A stretch of 64,000 bases of DNA from Coemansia sp. RSA 487 (taxonomy: Eukaryota > Kickxellomycota > Kickxellomycetes > Kickxellales > Kickxellaceae), in contig JANBRJ010000025.1 of NCBI GenBank assembly GCA_027577595.1, forward strand, positions 124,001-188,000. Direction: 5' to 3'. Numbering within the stretch: the first letter of the stretch is position 1; each line of letters begins with the position of its first letter. The notes under the pieces were generated by a model. That model made no database searches. It had not been told where the DNA came from and was given only the letters and a program-made list of their open reading frames with translations. Made by a program: the position numbers and the translations under genes. Positions 43,351-52,661 of the stretch are shown one piece after another.

Positions 43351-46300
43351 ATGTACACGAGCCAGCAGGCAAGCTACAAGGCGCTCCCCAGCTCCACACG
43401 GAGTCGCAGAGTATCTGGAAACCACTCTTCGTCACGCCCATCGCTCCAACACGCTGTGTATCGAGCATCTCCGCCCACACATGCAAACAGCGCGCCGATA
43501 GCGCCTCCGACACCATTGGCGTCTTCCAACAAAGCAGGTCCAGCGACAACAACCACAGCATCAGCAGGAGCGGGGGCAGGTGGCGGCAATGGGTCTAGCA
43601 TAGGAATAACGCTCCAGTCATGGGCACGGTCGCAGTACCAGTTGGCACAGCAACAGCAACCGACGCAGCAGTCGCAACGGCCAAACTCTACGGTATTCCA
43701 AGCACCCAATTACAATTACTTGCCGCAAACAAACGGTAGCAGCGGGGTTGCAGTGACTCCTATGGCTACACCGCGTCCGCAATCGTCCTCCAACAACGCA
43801 GGGCTGATGGACGGTAAGGGCGTGCAATTCGCGATTGCCGATTACTTCGACCCATACCGGTCAGACAATCGTGGACAGACCGTTGACGTGGATGCTGCTG
43901 AGGCAAACGCAGCAGCACGTGCGAATGGAAGTCCATCGCGGCATCAAAAGAAGGACCACCGGGCTGCCCCACCGTCCCCCATAATGCATGCTACACGGCA
44001 CTCGCGCCCATCGACGCCCACATCGCCCACATCGCCCACATCGCCCACATCGCCAACTGGAGCCACACTGCGTACCCAGCAGCAGATGGGAAACCAACTA
44101 CCACCTTCTGCGCAATCAAGCATCGACTCATTGCGCTCAACAACAAACACTACACCAGTGGCTAACCGCACCACACAACAAAAGCACCAGCAACCGGCTC
44201 AGTTCTTCTCTCCGCAAACCACTCGCCACTTACGCACATCAGCTTCGTCTACCACAGCTACATTCAATGTCCCGTCGTCTCAGACGTCATTAACAGATCC
44301 AAACGCTATTGCAGCTGCAGCAAGGATCAAACCACGGTCGCATACAAGTACCGATGGACTGTCAATTGAGGGTAATGGTAACTTTGGCTTGCATTTGTCT
44401 GTGGATGTGCGGCCAATTCGTCCACCGCCGCTTCCGTTTCCCTCGAGGCCACGGGTAAACAGCATGTATGACACTGGCTCGGCGGAACCAGTTATTAGCG
44501 AGTCGCGTGCGCGCAAGGCAGAATCACCGACAAAGCTGGATTTGGGCTCATCTGTAATGACAAGTAGTTCTGGTGATCTCGCTGCTATGCATAGGCCGAT
44601 TGCACGGCCAAAGAACTTTAAGCAGCAGCAGCAGCAGCAACCGATTCAGCAACAGGCGCAACCAAAACAGCAGAGGGACAGGATTGTTGGCCCTGCCGAA
44701 AGCAGCAGCTATGGTAGTTCGGAGGTGAAGAAATCCAACCTCATCGAGTTCATCGAGCAGCAGAGACAGCAGCACCAGGCTAAACTGTCCTCTGCGCAAA
44801 AAGCCCCAGTGGCACGTGTTGCTGCTGTAGTACCCGCTAGCACGAGCAGACCGGAACCACCAGCTAAGCTGACAAATCGTTCGGATTCGACCGGGTCCAT
44901 GAGATCAGACTCGTCAGAACGCAGTTTCAAGCGGTCGACTGCACGACTGGTAGAGGTCGATCCGGCAGCAGCAGTAGCAACGGTATACAAACCTCCTGTA
45001 GCAGCAGCAGCAGCCGAATACCCTGAAAATAGCAAAGAAATAGGCCCCAAAATATCTAGGGCTGCCAAGTATTCGTCATGGTATGGGAATATCCATTCAC
45101 GCGCAGCCACCGAGACCATTGATCCGCTTCTAGGCATCGACATGACTGCCCACGACCCAGCGATTGGCCTGCCGATATCTACACGCTTACAGCCGCGCGT
45201 GCGTGCATACTCACATACGTCGCCAGAGCCCGGTGATGTTCCGGGGATCGGAGGCATCCGCGCACGCAATTCAAACGATTCGCTTGGCTCTTGCTCGTAC
45301 TCACGCGCGCCCAGGGCAGCCCCTGAACCGGCTCAATCCAAGCTGAGCGCGCACGGTGGTGCCTCTGCTGAAATGAGAGGGTCAGCCGCACCCAACCCGT
45401 TCTCTCGCAACCCAAAACACTTGTCGGTAGCCGTGCAAACGGAGGATCTTTCCACGCAGGGCCGGCTACAGCCGTTACAAAAGGACAATTCAACTAATAC
45501 TATGTCGCGGGGCGTGCAAACCAGCTCGCCTGTTGCTCCAATCCATGGCGACGACGCAGTGCTTGATCTGATGCGGCAAATGGACGCATTGCGCAGTACG
45601 CATGCGGTCCAGATCACTGAATACCAGGAGCAGGTGATCGATCTTGAGCTGTTCAACCAGGATTTGGCCACGGAGATCGAGCAGCTGACTGGGCAACTAA
45701 CGGGGCGTGAAAAGGAGCACACGCATGCGATCCACGACCTACGCACACGTCTTGATGCGGCGTCCAGTAGAGCTGACCGCGAAATCAACGAAGTCAAGGT
45801 CATGCACGCGACAAAGTGTAACGAGCTGACTGCACAAGTGTCGTTGCTCCTGAACAGATGCCAGCAGTACCGGCAAAAGCTCGTAGATGTTGGAGTTTCG
45901 GAAGGCGAGCTGCTTCAACTGGCCACCCAGAAGACTGATAGCGATGATACTGGTAAGAAGAATGAAGCGTCGTCTGCCACTGTGGATCAGCTCCAGATTG
46001 CCGACCTAGCATTCATTGAGAAGCAGTACATCGAGACACGCGAGAGTAGCCAGGAGGCCGACTACTTTAAGCAGCTGATGGACATTGAGCGCAGCATGGA
46101 GAACACCACCATGGCCCTGGGGTTCGAGCTCAAGCGCACACAGGCAAAGTATTTGCAGCAAGCCGCTGACTTTATCCGCGAGCAGATGGCGCGCTTGCAA
46201 GTAGAAAACACCAGATCCGAGTCGCGGATGTCGGCACGGTCTCCGGCCGCTCCTGGTTCCACGGGCGCCACGTTTGCTCGTACACTGAGTTTCAGATCGC

Positions 46301-48231
46301 CAGGAAAGAGCGTTGCAGAGATAGCCGCGGATTTACTACAGGAGCGACCCCCACTTCCGCCACTATCGACTGCAGCTACCATTAGAGACAGTGCACAGAA
46401 AAACAGTATGCTGCGCACTGATGTCTCTCCTGATCAGGAAGCGCACCCAAAGGCAGCCGCGACGCTTCACCCACATCGCCGCATAGCAGGACCGGACCCA
46501 ATCAGCCGCACAGTGGACGATACAGATGCGGAAATCGAGAGTATCGTAGGTGTCAGCAGGGAGGACCTGGAAGCTGCATCCGCTGTTGCTGCCGACCAGG
46601 TAGCTGGATCCTTGCGTCGCAGACAGCAAGTGTCTCCCATAGCCACTTTACCCGCACAAGGAACCGAGGATAGTGGCAGTTCTTCTCTTTCTTCTTCTTC
46701 TTACGCTGGCAATTCCCTTACTACTGACCATCTGCCGGCTATGTCGAGACAGCGGTCATCATCAATGGCCGCGTACCCTCCGGAGCACCAACCGCAACCG
46801 CGGTGGGCAACAGTGTCTAGTGCGCTGGGGATCCGGCGGGACCACCACACAGGGAGTCTGGCTATCGACAGAGACACTTCAGCTACAAACACGGGTGGCA
46901 GCGTGGCAGCACGCGGGTTCCATTCTGAAAGCAGAACCTCGGGTCTGTCGCGCATGATCAACGCAGCAGCCTCACGCAGCAATGGTGCATTGGGTTCGTC
47001 TCGACTGGCAAAAGCAACGGAGCAGCATACGTATTCTTCTGCTATGTCTATAGGCAGTGATGTTGAAGGCAGTGGAAGCGAGCTTGGCGCATTCCTATCG
47101 TCCAACAGCAACAGCTCGAAGAGCTCGAACGGCAGCAGCAGCAATAGTCCACGGCGGCATCCACCGCACCGGTCCCCGTTGTCCAACATTGCAAGCGGAT
47201 TCTTCACGGCTAGCATCGACTCAATGGCTACATCTACAACGGTGGGTGGCGGTGGGTCTGATGCGCTGGCTTCGCTGTCGGCCAGCACCACCGCCAGCGC
47301 ATTGGGGCTTTTGGACGAATCCCACGATTCAAACCAGCTGAATACATCGAGCGGCACGCTGGTAGTGACGCCCACCACAGTGTCAAAACCAAAGATGTCA
47401 AGCATGTCTGTCGATTTTTCAGGCGCTCGGCCGATATCGATGGTCATTGGAAGCAAGAACGGTGGCGGTGGCGGAAGCCTCGGGTATTTCTCAGGACACC
47501 GCAAGATCTATGAAACCAGTCCATCGCTTTCCCACAGCAGCAACAGCAGTAATGGTCGGCTAAAGAGCCATGGTAGCAGTGGGGACGATATTCTTGGGGC
47601 ATCGTCGTCGTTTGGGTCGTTCAAATCGTCGTCGCTGCACTGGCCACGTACAGCCGAGCGGAAATCATCGCGATCCAACTCGGTTATTGACTCACATGAT
47701 ATGACGGCCGAGGAGCTGCTCGAGTCCTTGAAGCTTCCGCCACCTGGGTCCTTGGGAGGGTCGATCGGTGGTGCTTCGGGTAGTCGTCCTGGTAGCAGCT
47801 ACAGCACCTCGCCGTCTCCTGGAGGTGGTGGGTCCCTGGGCCGCCATTCGCCGCTACCAAGAACTAATTCATTCGCCGATATCGGCTCACGTACCCTTCC
47901 ATCCAGTAGCAGCAGGTTCTCGTCGGCGGTCTTTTCGGAAAGCCCGTCAAGCGACTCCACCCTGCTGCAGACTACTTTTACGACTGGGTTATTTGATCCA
48001 CATGCTGAGATCAATATCAACCTGGGGTTGGACAGCACGCCGCCTGCTGGCGAGCGCAAGGTGACAGCGAGTTCGTCGGCATCATTGCTGGGCGGGGGGC
48101 GGTCAGGAAATGGCACGGCGCTGTCACGCAGAGCCAACAATCTGCGCTCCACAAACACTAGCGGAACAGGCAGCAGGCGCCTGGGGAACCGGCGTCGCAG
48201 TCGCTCTGTCTGTGTATGGGAACGGCGATGA
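43351..48231 (+). CDS. Large disordered protein with central coiled coil, function unknown
   Basis: One uninterrupted frame of 1626 residues from MYTSQQASYKALPSSTRS. Most is disordered and rich in Ser, Pro, Gln, Asn and Gly, with many SRS/SSS stretches. Two or three heptad-rich coiled-coil regions lie at about 735-850 (YQEQVIDLELFNQDLATEIE; LTGREKEHTHAIHDL) and about 890-960 (QYIETRESSQEADYFKQLM; ELKRTQAKYLQQAADFIREQ). Just before the first coil are VAVQTEDLSTQG and SRGVQTSSP, short repeats of a kind seen in fungal coiled-coil scaffold proteins. There is no catalytic domain, signal peptide or membrane segment. A scaffold at the cell cortex, microtubules or septum would fit, but nothing proves it. 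It converges on PBS2 with 147 bases between stops. Confidence 0.75.
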   Translation: MYTSQQASYKALPSSTRSRRVSGNHSSSRPSLQHAVYRASPPTHANSAPIAPPTPLASSNKAGPATTTTASAGAGAGGGNGSSIGITLQSWARSQYQLAQQQQPTQQSQRPNSTVFQAPNYNYLPQTNGSSGVAVTPMATPRPQSSSNNAGLMDGKGVQFAIADYFDPYRSDNRGQTVDVDAAEANAAARANGSPSRHQKKDHRAAPPSPIMHATRHSRPSTPTSPTSPTSPTSPTGATLRTQQQMGNQLPPSAQSSIDSLRSTTNTTPVANRTTQQKHQQPAQFFSPQTTRHLRTSASSTTATFNVPSSQTSLTDPNAIAAAARIKPRSHTSTDGLSIEGNGNFGLHLSVDVRPIRPPPLPFPSRPRVNSMYDTGSAEPVISESRARKAESPTKLDLGSSVMTSSSGDLAAMHRPIARPKNFKQQQQQQPIQQQAQPKQQRDRIVGPAESSSYGSSEVKKSNLIEFIEQQRQQHQAKLSSAQKAPVARVAAVVPASTSRPEPPAKLTNRSDSTGSMRSDSSERSFKRSTARLVEVDPAAAVATVYKPPVAAAAAEYPENSKEIGPKISRAAKYSSWYGNIHSRAATETIDPLLGIDMTAHDPAIGLPISTRLQPRVRAYSHTSPEPGDVPGIGGIRARNSNDSLGSCSYSRAPRAAPEPAQSKLSAHGGASAEMRGSAAPNPFSRNPKHLSVAVQTEDLSTQGRLQPLQKDNSTNTMSRGVQTSSPVAPIHGDDAVLDLMRQMDALRSTHAVQITEYQEQVIDLELFNQDLATEIEQLTGQLTGREKEHTHAIHDLRTRLDAASSRADREINEVKVMHATKCNELTAQVSLLLNRCQQYRQKLVDVGVSEGELLQLATQKTDSDDTGKKNEASSATVDQLQIADLAFIEKQYIETRESSQEADYFKQLMDIERSMENTTMALGFELKRTQAKYLQQAADFIREQMARLQVENTRSESRMSARSPAAPGSTGATFARTLSFRSPGKSVAEIAADLLQERPPLPPLSTAATIRDSAQKNSMLRTDVSPDQEAHPKAAATLHPHRRIAGPDPISRTVDDTDAEIESIVGVSREDLEAASAVAADQVAGSLRRRQQVSPIATLPAQGTEDSGSSSLSSSSYAGNSLTTDHLPAMSRQRSSSMAAYPPEHQPQPRWATVSSALGIRRDHHTGSLAIDRDTSATNTGGSVAARGFHSESRTSGLSRMINAAASRSNGALGSSRLAKATEQHTYSSAMSIGSDVEGSGSELGAFLSSNSNSSKSSNGSSSNSPRRHPPHRSPLSNIASGFFTASIDSMATSTTVGGGGSDALASLSASTTASALGLLDESHDSNQLNTSSGTLVVTPTTVSKPKMSSMSVDFSGARPISMVIGSKNGGGGGSLGYFSGHRKIYETSPSLSHSSNSSNGRLKSHGSSGDDILGASSSFGSFKSSSLHWPRTAERKSSRSNSVIDSHDMTAEELLESLKLPPPGSLGGSIGGASGSRPGSSYSTSPSPGGGGSLGRHSPLPRTNSFADIGSRTLPSSSSRFSSAVFSESPSSDSTLLQTTFTTGLFDPHAEININLGLDSTPPAGERKVTASSSASLLGGGRSGNGTALSRRANNLRSTNTSGTGSRRLGNRRRSRSVCVWERR
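44017..44058 (+). repeat. Nine-base tandem repeat coding Thr-Ser-Pro
   Basis: Four to five copies of CCCACATCG encode a TSPTSPTSPTSP run in the large coiled-coil protein. Confidence 0.9.
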
Positions 48232-48378
48232 GCATTTAAAAATAACTAGACTTTCCAATGTGCCTTCCATGTTATCAAAAGGAAATATCAATGCTCTATT
48301 GTGTTCCATTTACATATATTAAAAAAAGATTAAATAATTTTATAAGTATAAGAGAGGAGAGACAAAATAAAAGAGATG

Positions 48379-49704
48379 CTATTTATTTGCAGAGCGAGCC
48401 AGGTACAAGGCGTGGGCGCGTTGGGCCCAGTCCTCCATGTCGACGGTGGCAGTGTCAGCCTGGTGCAGCCACGGGTGGTCGAGGAGCAGCTTGTACGAGG
48501 GGCGCTTTGCGGACTCCTTGTCAAGGCAGCTGGCGACAAAGTCGCATGCGTCGGGCGAGTACCTGTCGACAGGCAGCTTAGGCGGGTCGCCGTTGACAAT
48601 GGCGTTGATCTGGTCAAAGACGTTGGCGAAGCCGGTGTTGTCGTAGGGAAAGCGGCCGATGGCGGTCTCAATGATGGTGAGCCCCAACGACCAGACATCC
48701 GACTGGATGGTGTATCCGTCGGGGCCAGCGCCAGGGCCGACGATGCGCTCGGGCGCCATGTAGCTCTGGCACCCGACGTGGGTCTTTGCCAGCGACTGGT
48801 TGAGCTCGCCCGACACGCCAAAGTCGCACAGCTTGACTTCACCCTTCCGGTTGACCAGGATGTTTGTCGGCTTGACGTCCCTGTGGATGATGTTGAGCTC
48901 GTTCTTGAGGAACTTGAGTCCCCGCACCACCGACAGCGTGATTTGCGCAAGCACCGCCTCGGGGATGCCGGCCGGATACAGGCGGTCGAGGGACCCAAAG
49001 TCCATGTACTCCATGCAGTAGTACACGCACGACTCGATGAAGAAGGCGCCATAGAAGTCAACAATATAGGGCGACCGCGCCTTGTGCAGTACGTCCAGCT
49101 CCATGATGATCTGCTGCAGTGCGCGCTGGTTGAGCTCTAGACGGATCTCCTTGAGCGCCATCGTGACCTTGGTGGGTCTGTGGAATACCTTGTGCACCAC
49201 GCCGTACTGGCCGCGCCCAAGCACGCCCAACACCTGCATTTGTGCCATCGAGATCTTGTAGCTCTTGCCGCTGCTAAAGTCCACGCCATTGGCGCTGATC
49301 ACCGCCTTGCCCTCGAAGCTCAGGTTGCCTGTAGGGTCCACGTAGTCAGAGAACGACATGAACGGCGATTGCGTCGGATCCCTTGCCATGCCAATGGATC
49401 CAACCAACCCGACGCCCGCATTGAGCATGCCGAGCTTGCCGTCCAGCCGCGAGTGCTTTTGTCCCGGAACCCGGGCACTGCTGTCGCTGTGGAGCTGCCC
49501 CCGCTCCCCTTGCTGCCGCGTTGGCTGTGCCGATGTGCTAGACAGCCGCATTGCCTGTGTTCCGCTGATTATCGACGGCGATTCATTGCTACTGCCTGCA
49601 GGTGTTGTTGAGTGCACATCGGTTGTCTGCTTAATGTTGCCACTGGGGCCGTCTATCTCAATGCCGAGCTGGCTGAGCGAAAACCCAGGCTTGTTGCGTG
49701 GCAT
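48379..49704 (-). CDS. PBS2: MAP kinase kinase, Pbs2/Wis1-like (HOG/stress pathway)
   Basis: The 441-residue protein starts at MPRNKPGFSLSQLGIEIDG; seven further in-frame codons upstream contain no ATG. The kinase domain runs about 148-415: LGVLGRGQYGVVHKV (Gly loop), ALKEIRLE (Lys), HRDVKPTNILVN, DFGVSGELNQSLAKT and VGCQSYMAPERI. The activation loop keeps Ser and Thr in SLAKT, the two sites that MAPKKKs phosphorylate. YTIQSDVWSLGLTIIETAIG and CLDKESAKRPSYKLLLDHPW match the Pbs2/Wis1 group. The enzyme activates the Hog1/Sty1 (p38-type) MAP kinase in the cytosol on osmotic or oxidative stress. The N-terminus is only about 145 residues, far shorter than in yeast Pbs2, so scaffold and SH3-binding functions may be lost or placed elsewhere. 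Confidence 0.9.
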   Translation of the reverse strand: MPRNKPGFSLSQLGIEIDGPSGNIKQTTDVHSTTPAGSSNESPSIISGTQAMRLSSTSAQPTRQQGERGQLHSDSSARVPGQKHSRLDGKLGMLNAGVGLVGSIGMARDPTQSPFMSFSDYVDPTGNLSFEGKAVISANGVDFSSGKSYKISMAQMQVLGVLGRGQYGVVHKVFHRPTKVTMALKEIRLELNQRALQQIIMELDVLHKARSPYIVDFYGAFFIESCVYYCMEYMDFGSLDRLYPAGIPEAVLAQITLSVVRGLKFLKNELNIIHRDVKPTNILVNRKGEVKLCDFGVSGELNQSLAKTHVGCQSYMAPERIVGPGAGPDGYTIQSDVWSLGLTIIETAIGRFPYDNTGFANVFDQINAIVNGDPPKLPVDRYSPDACDFVASCLDKESAKRPSYKLLLDHPWLHQADTATVDMEDWAQRAHALYLARSANK

Positions 49705-50447
49705 ACTTTGAATATTAGCTTGCAAATGTTTCTTTCGTCTATAAATGAATTACAGATTACAAAAAGGTATATGATATAATACGAGGAAAATAAGGAAGAA
49801 CGAAAGAAAAACACAAGATGTGGAGAATACAGAAACGAACCAATTAGCTTTTATTTTAGAAATTTAACTTTGCTAAAATGTGTTTCGCCAGATTTAGAAA
49901 TCTGCTGAAATGGAAGCGGAAAAAATACGGGAAAATAAGGAAAAACAAGTAGAAGAATACATTTGGCCGTTTTGGAGTAAATAGCGGCCAGTTTTGAATT
50001 CCCCTTTGACTTGCAGCATTCATACACGAAGAAATGCTTTGGAGCAAAACGTCTGTTGGGAAAGAGTGTCTTAAATTTCTACTTTTTTGTTGCTGACTTT
50101 TTTTAAGCCGAGTGGTAGGTGGTGCTGCTTGTGGAAAAAAAATAAAGACATCTTCAAAAGGGCTGTGGATGACTTGCGCCTTGTTCAAAAAAGCGCCTGC
50201 TGCTGCTGTGTTGCATATGCCCAGACAATGTATTTTTTTGACTCGGATCGAGCTGGAGCAGCCTGCTTCCATTTGCAGATACACCAATCATGAATGCTGC
50301 TTACTGCGTGCCTTGACTTCTCCGGCTTGTGGTATGTAATAAAGCCAATTCTGCTGATTCGGCTGATAATATCATAGATCTTTAGATGGTGGAATATTGA
50401 AAAGAAACACAAATAAATACCCTTCGATGCATCTTGATTGCTTGCAA
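49705..50447. other. Intergenic: PBS2 promoter and RAD23 3' flank
   Basis: AT-rich 743-bp spacer between two minus-strand genes. Nothing specific recognised. Confidence 0.6.
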
Positions 50448-51823
50448 TCAGTCCATGTCGTCGTTCCCGTGCTCAAACAAGTAGTTTGCCGCCAGCTCCT
50501 CGTTCTTATCGCACGCAAAGTACGCCTGCACAACAACGCCATGCGGGAACCCCAGCGCCTCGAGCCGCTCAATCGCCTCCTTCTCCTCCTGCGTCACCCG
50601 GATATACTGCACGCCGTCCTCGCCCTGGTCGTCGTGGTCACCCTCTCCCCTGGCATGCATCATATCTGCCATCTCCTCGTCGCTGAAAACGCCCTCCATC
50701 AGCATCCGCAGAAACTCTTCCTGGTTGTTTCTGATCAGCACCGCCAGCTGCGGCTGCTGCGCTGCTAGCTCAGACAGAACCTGGGGCAGCATCTGCGGGT
50801 TCTCGCGCACCAGCATTTGCAGCTGTCTGAACTGTGGCGACTGGCGGAGCACTTCCAGGTCGATTCCTCCGCCTGCTCCTCCTTGCCGCTGCTGCTGCTG
50901 CTGTCCGCCAGACGCTTGCTGCTCTGCTTGCTGGAACAAGTTTCGCGATGCACGCGCCGGCCTCTGCGTCTGGCTGCTTTGGCGCTCGGCAGTGGTGGCC
51001 TCGGTACTTGTATTCTGCTCATGCTCTTGCTCGCCACCCCCTTCCGCACTCGACGGCTCTTGCTGCTGTTGGGTGCGGGCCTCTGCCTCGTCAGCCATCC
51101 TCAGCGCTCCCTCGGGAATCCCGCTAATAAGGTACTCAACAGCACGGTCTGGGTTGTTGAAGCTGGCACGCATCGCCTTGACACACTGTTCGCGCGAGTA
51201 TCCCATTTCCATCATGTTTGTAACTGCCGTCTCGTACTGCTCTCCCGCAAGGAACGACGACTGCCCCAATCCTGTGCTACTTTCGTCTCTTTGTGGTTGG
51301 GGTTCGCTTGGTGCCTGCTGTTGAGTGGTCGTGCGTGATGCTGGCGAGGGTGTCGCTGGCTCTGCAGCACTGCTAGCTGCTGTTGCCGTTGTGGTTCTCT
51401 GCGCTGCTGGCGCTGCAGGGGCCACCTTGGCACTACCCGATGACACTGGTGTTGCTGCTTCAGACTTGGGCTTGGTTGCCTTCGACTTGACTATCATCAC
51501 CACAATAAAGTCCTTCTCGCTTATTTTCTCCTCCTCCACAGTCTTCTTATCATCGAGAATCCTGCCTATATACGTGGACAACATACTCATTCTTAGCATT
51601 CTTAGTAACTCTGTTTGTCTTGCATGTTTTGCTCATTTTCTTTTGTCAACCACAAAAGAAATACCAAATCTCTTGTAACATTACCTAGATAAATAAGCTT
51701 TTGTGAGTCTGCAGAAAACCCTTGCGAGCCCTCGACCTTCTCCTTGACCTGACGTATCGTGTCAGCTGCATCGACTTCTACTTCGAACGACTTTTGCTGA
51801 AGAGTCTTTAGCGTCAACTTCAT
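50448..51823 (-). CDS. RAD23: Rad23/Rhp23 UBL-UBA ubiquitin-receptor and DNA-repair protein, two exons
   Basis: Exon 1 is 51685-51823 and exon 2 is 50448-51565. The 119-nt intron 51566-51684 starts GTAATG and ends TATAG. The join gives [26 protein letters not shown], the unbroken ubiquitin-like domain at residues 1-78. The spliced protein has 418 residues. UBA1 ([20 protein letters not shown]) lies at about 165-205. The XPC/Rad4-binding domain is [20 protein letters not shown] then [16 protein letters not shown], at about 290-345. UBA2 ([20 protein letters not shown]) ends the protein. Linkers are rich in Gln, Ala and Thr. It delivers ubiquitinated proteins to the proteasome and stabilises Rad4 in nucleotide excision repair. 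It is divergent from the TOM5-like gene, sharing 327 bases of promoter. Confidence 0.95.
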
Positions 51824-52150
51824 TGTGGCTGCAATGTGTTTTTTTTAAAAGGAAACAAAGAGCAAATGCTTATTTAATAGTTAAGGTGAAGATTACGAAA
51901 TATAGAAAAGGATTTCCCAGTAAAAGAGGAAGAGTGGAAAAGGCCGTCGAGAATACGTATGCTTTGATGAAAAGACAGCAAAAAATACAACTTGCATACA
52001 GTTCGCCCCACATTGTCGGCTCGGCTCAGCATAAGCAATTTAGAAATATTTTTAAAAGGTGGATGCATTTGCCCACAAATACTCTTTCTTTTTCGATCCT
52101 TCAACTTTTTTTTTCTGTCTATAAAGTATTTTCTAACTCAATTCATAAAA
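51824..52150. promoter_or_regulatory. Shared divergent promoter of RAD23 and TOM5-like gene
   Basis: The 327 bases between the two start codons must carry both promoters. AT-rich, with a T run at 52108-52117 just above the TOM5-like ATG. Confidence 0.6.
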
Positions 52151-52415
52151 ATGTTTATGCCAGGTGCCCCTGAAATCACACCAGAGCAGCAGGCTCTTAT
52201 GCGTCGTGAGGTCGCAAAGGGTTTTATGTCTTTTGTCACTATTGTCACCGCCTTTCGCATAGGTAAGCGAGCTTCCTCATTCACTGATAATGAAAATTGA
52301 TAGAAAGCTCTCTATTATTGTACATATCCCTAAAATCATCATTTCCCCTCTATTTGCATTCTTACACTCAATAGTTCCTTGGGCGATAGAGCATCTTGAA
52401 AAGGCCATGGCTTAA
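52151..52415 (+). CDS. TOM5: Tom5-like small mitochondrial outer-membrane translocase subunit, two exons
   Basis: Exons 52151-52262 and 52375-52415, with a 112-nt intron starting GTAAGC and ending ATAG, encode 50 residues. The protein opens MFMPGAPEITPEQQALMR. A charged segment is followed by one membrane-size hydrophobic stretch (FMSFVTIVTAFRIVPWAIEH). This is the size and layout of fungal Tom5: MF-x start, acidic N-terminus on the cytosolic side, single C-terminal anchor containing Pro. Tom5 helps precursors move from the receptors to the Tom40 channel. Each exon is too short to be noticed alone. The identification rests on pattern and length because the family is poorly conserved. A small unrelated tail-anchored protein remains possible. 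Confidence 0.7.
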
Positions 52416-52661
52416 AGTGCTTTTTTTTCAACTGGGCTTTGCTTTTTCAGAGCAATTTTGCGTCACACGGATCAATTGAATAAAATACCATAAATGTCTG
52501 TAACCTTTACTCTATCCAAAATATAAATAAATGATGCTGGAGGGAGGCATGCGGCTTTTTTATATCTCTTTATCGACTCTTGCGTATCTTTTTTTCTCTC
52601 CATGTAAGGCTATTTGTATATTTTTTAAATTAAAGTTACACTTGCTTATGTACTTTTGACA

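Noticed and set aside
46701-47504. 267-codon minus-strand frame inside the large coiled-coil gene
   Set aside because: Antisense shadow of Ser/Gly-rich sequence.
48376-49140. 254-codon plus-strand frame opposite PBS2
   Set aside because: Antisense shadow of the kinase coding frame; composition is Val/Asp/Arg-rich as expected for such shadows.
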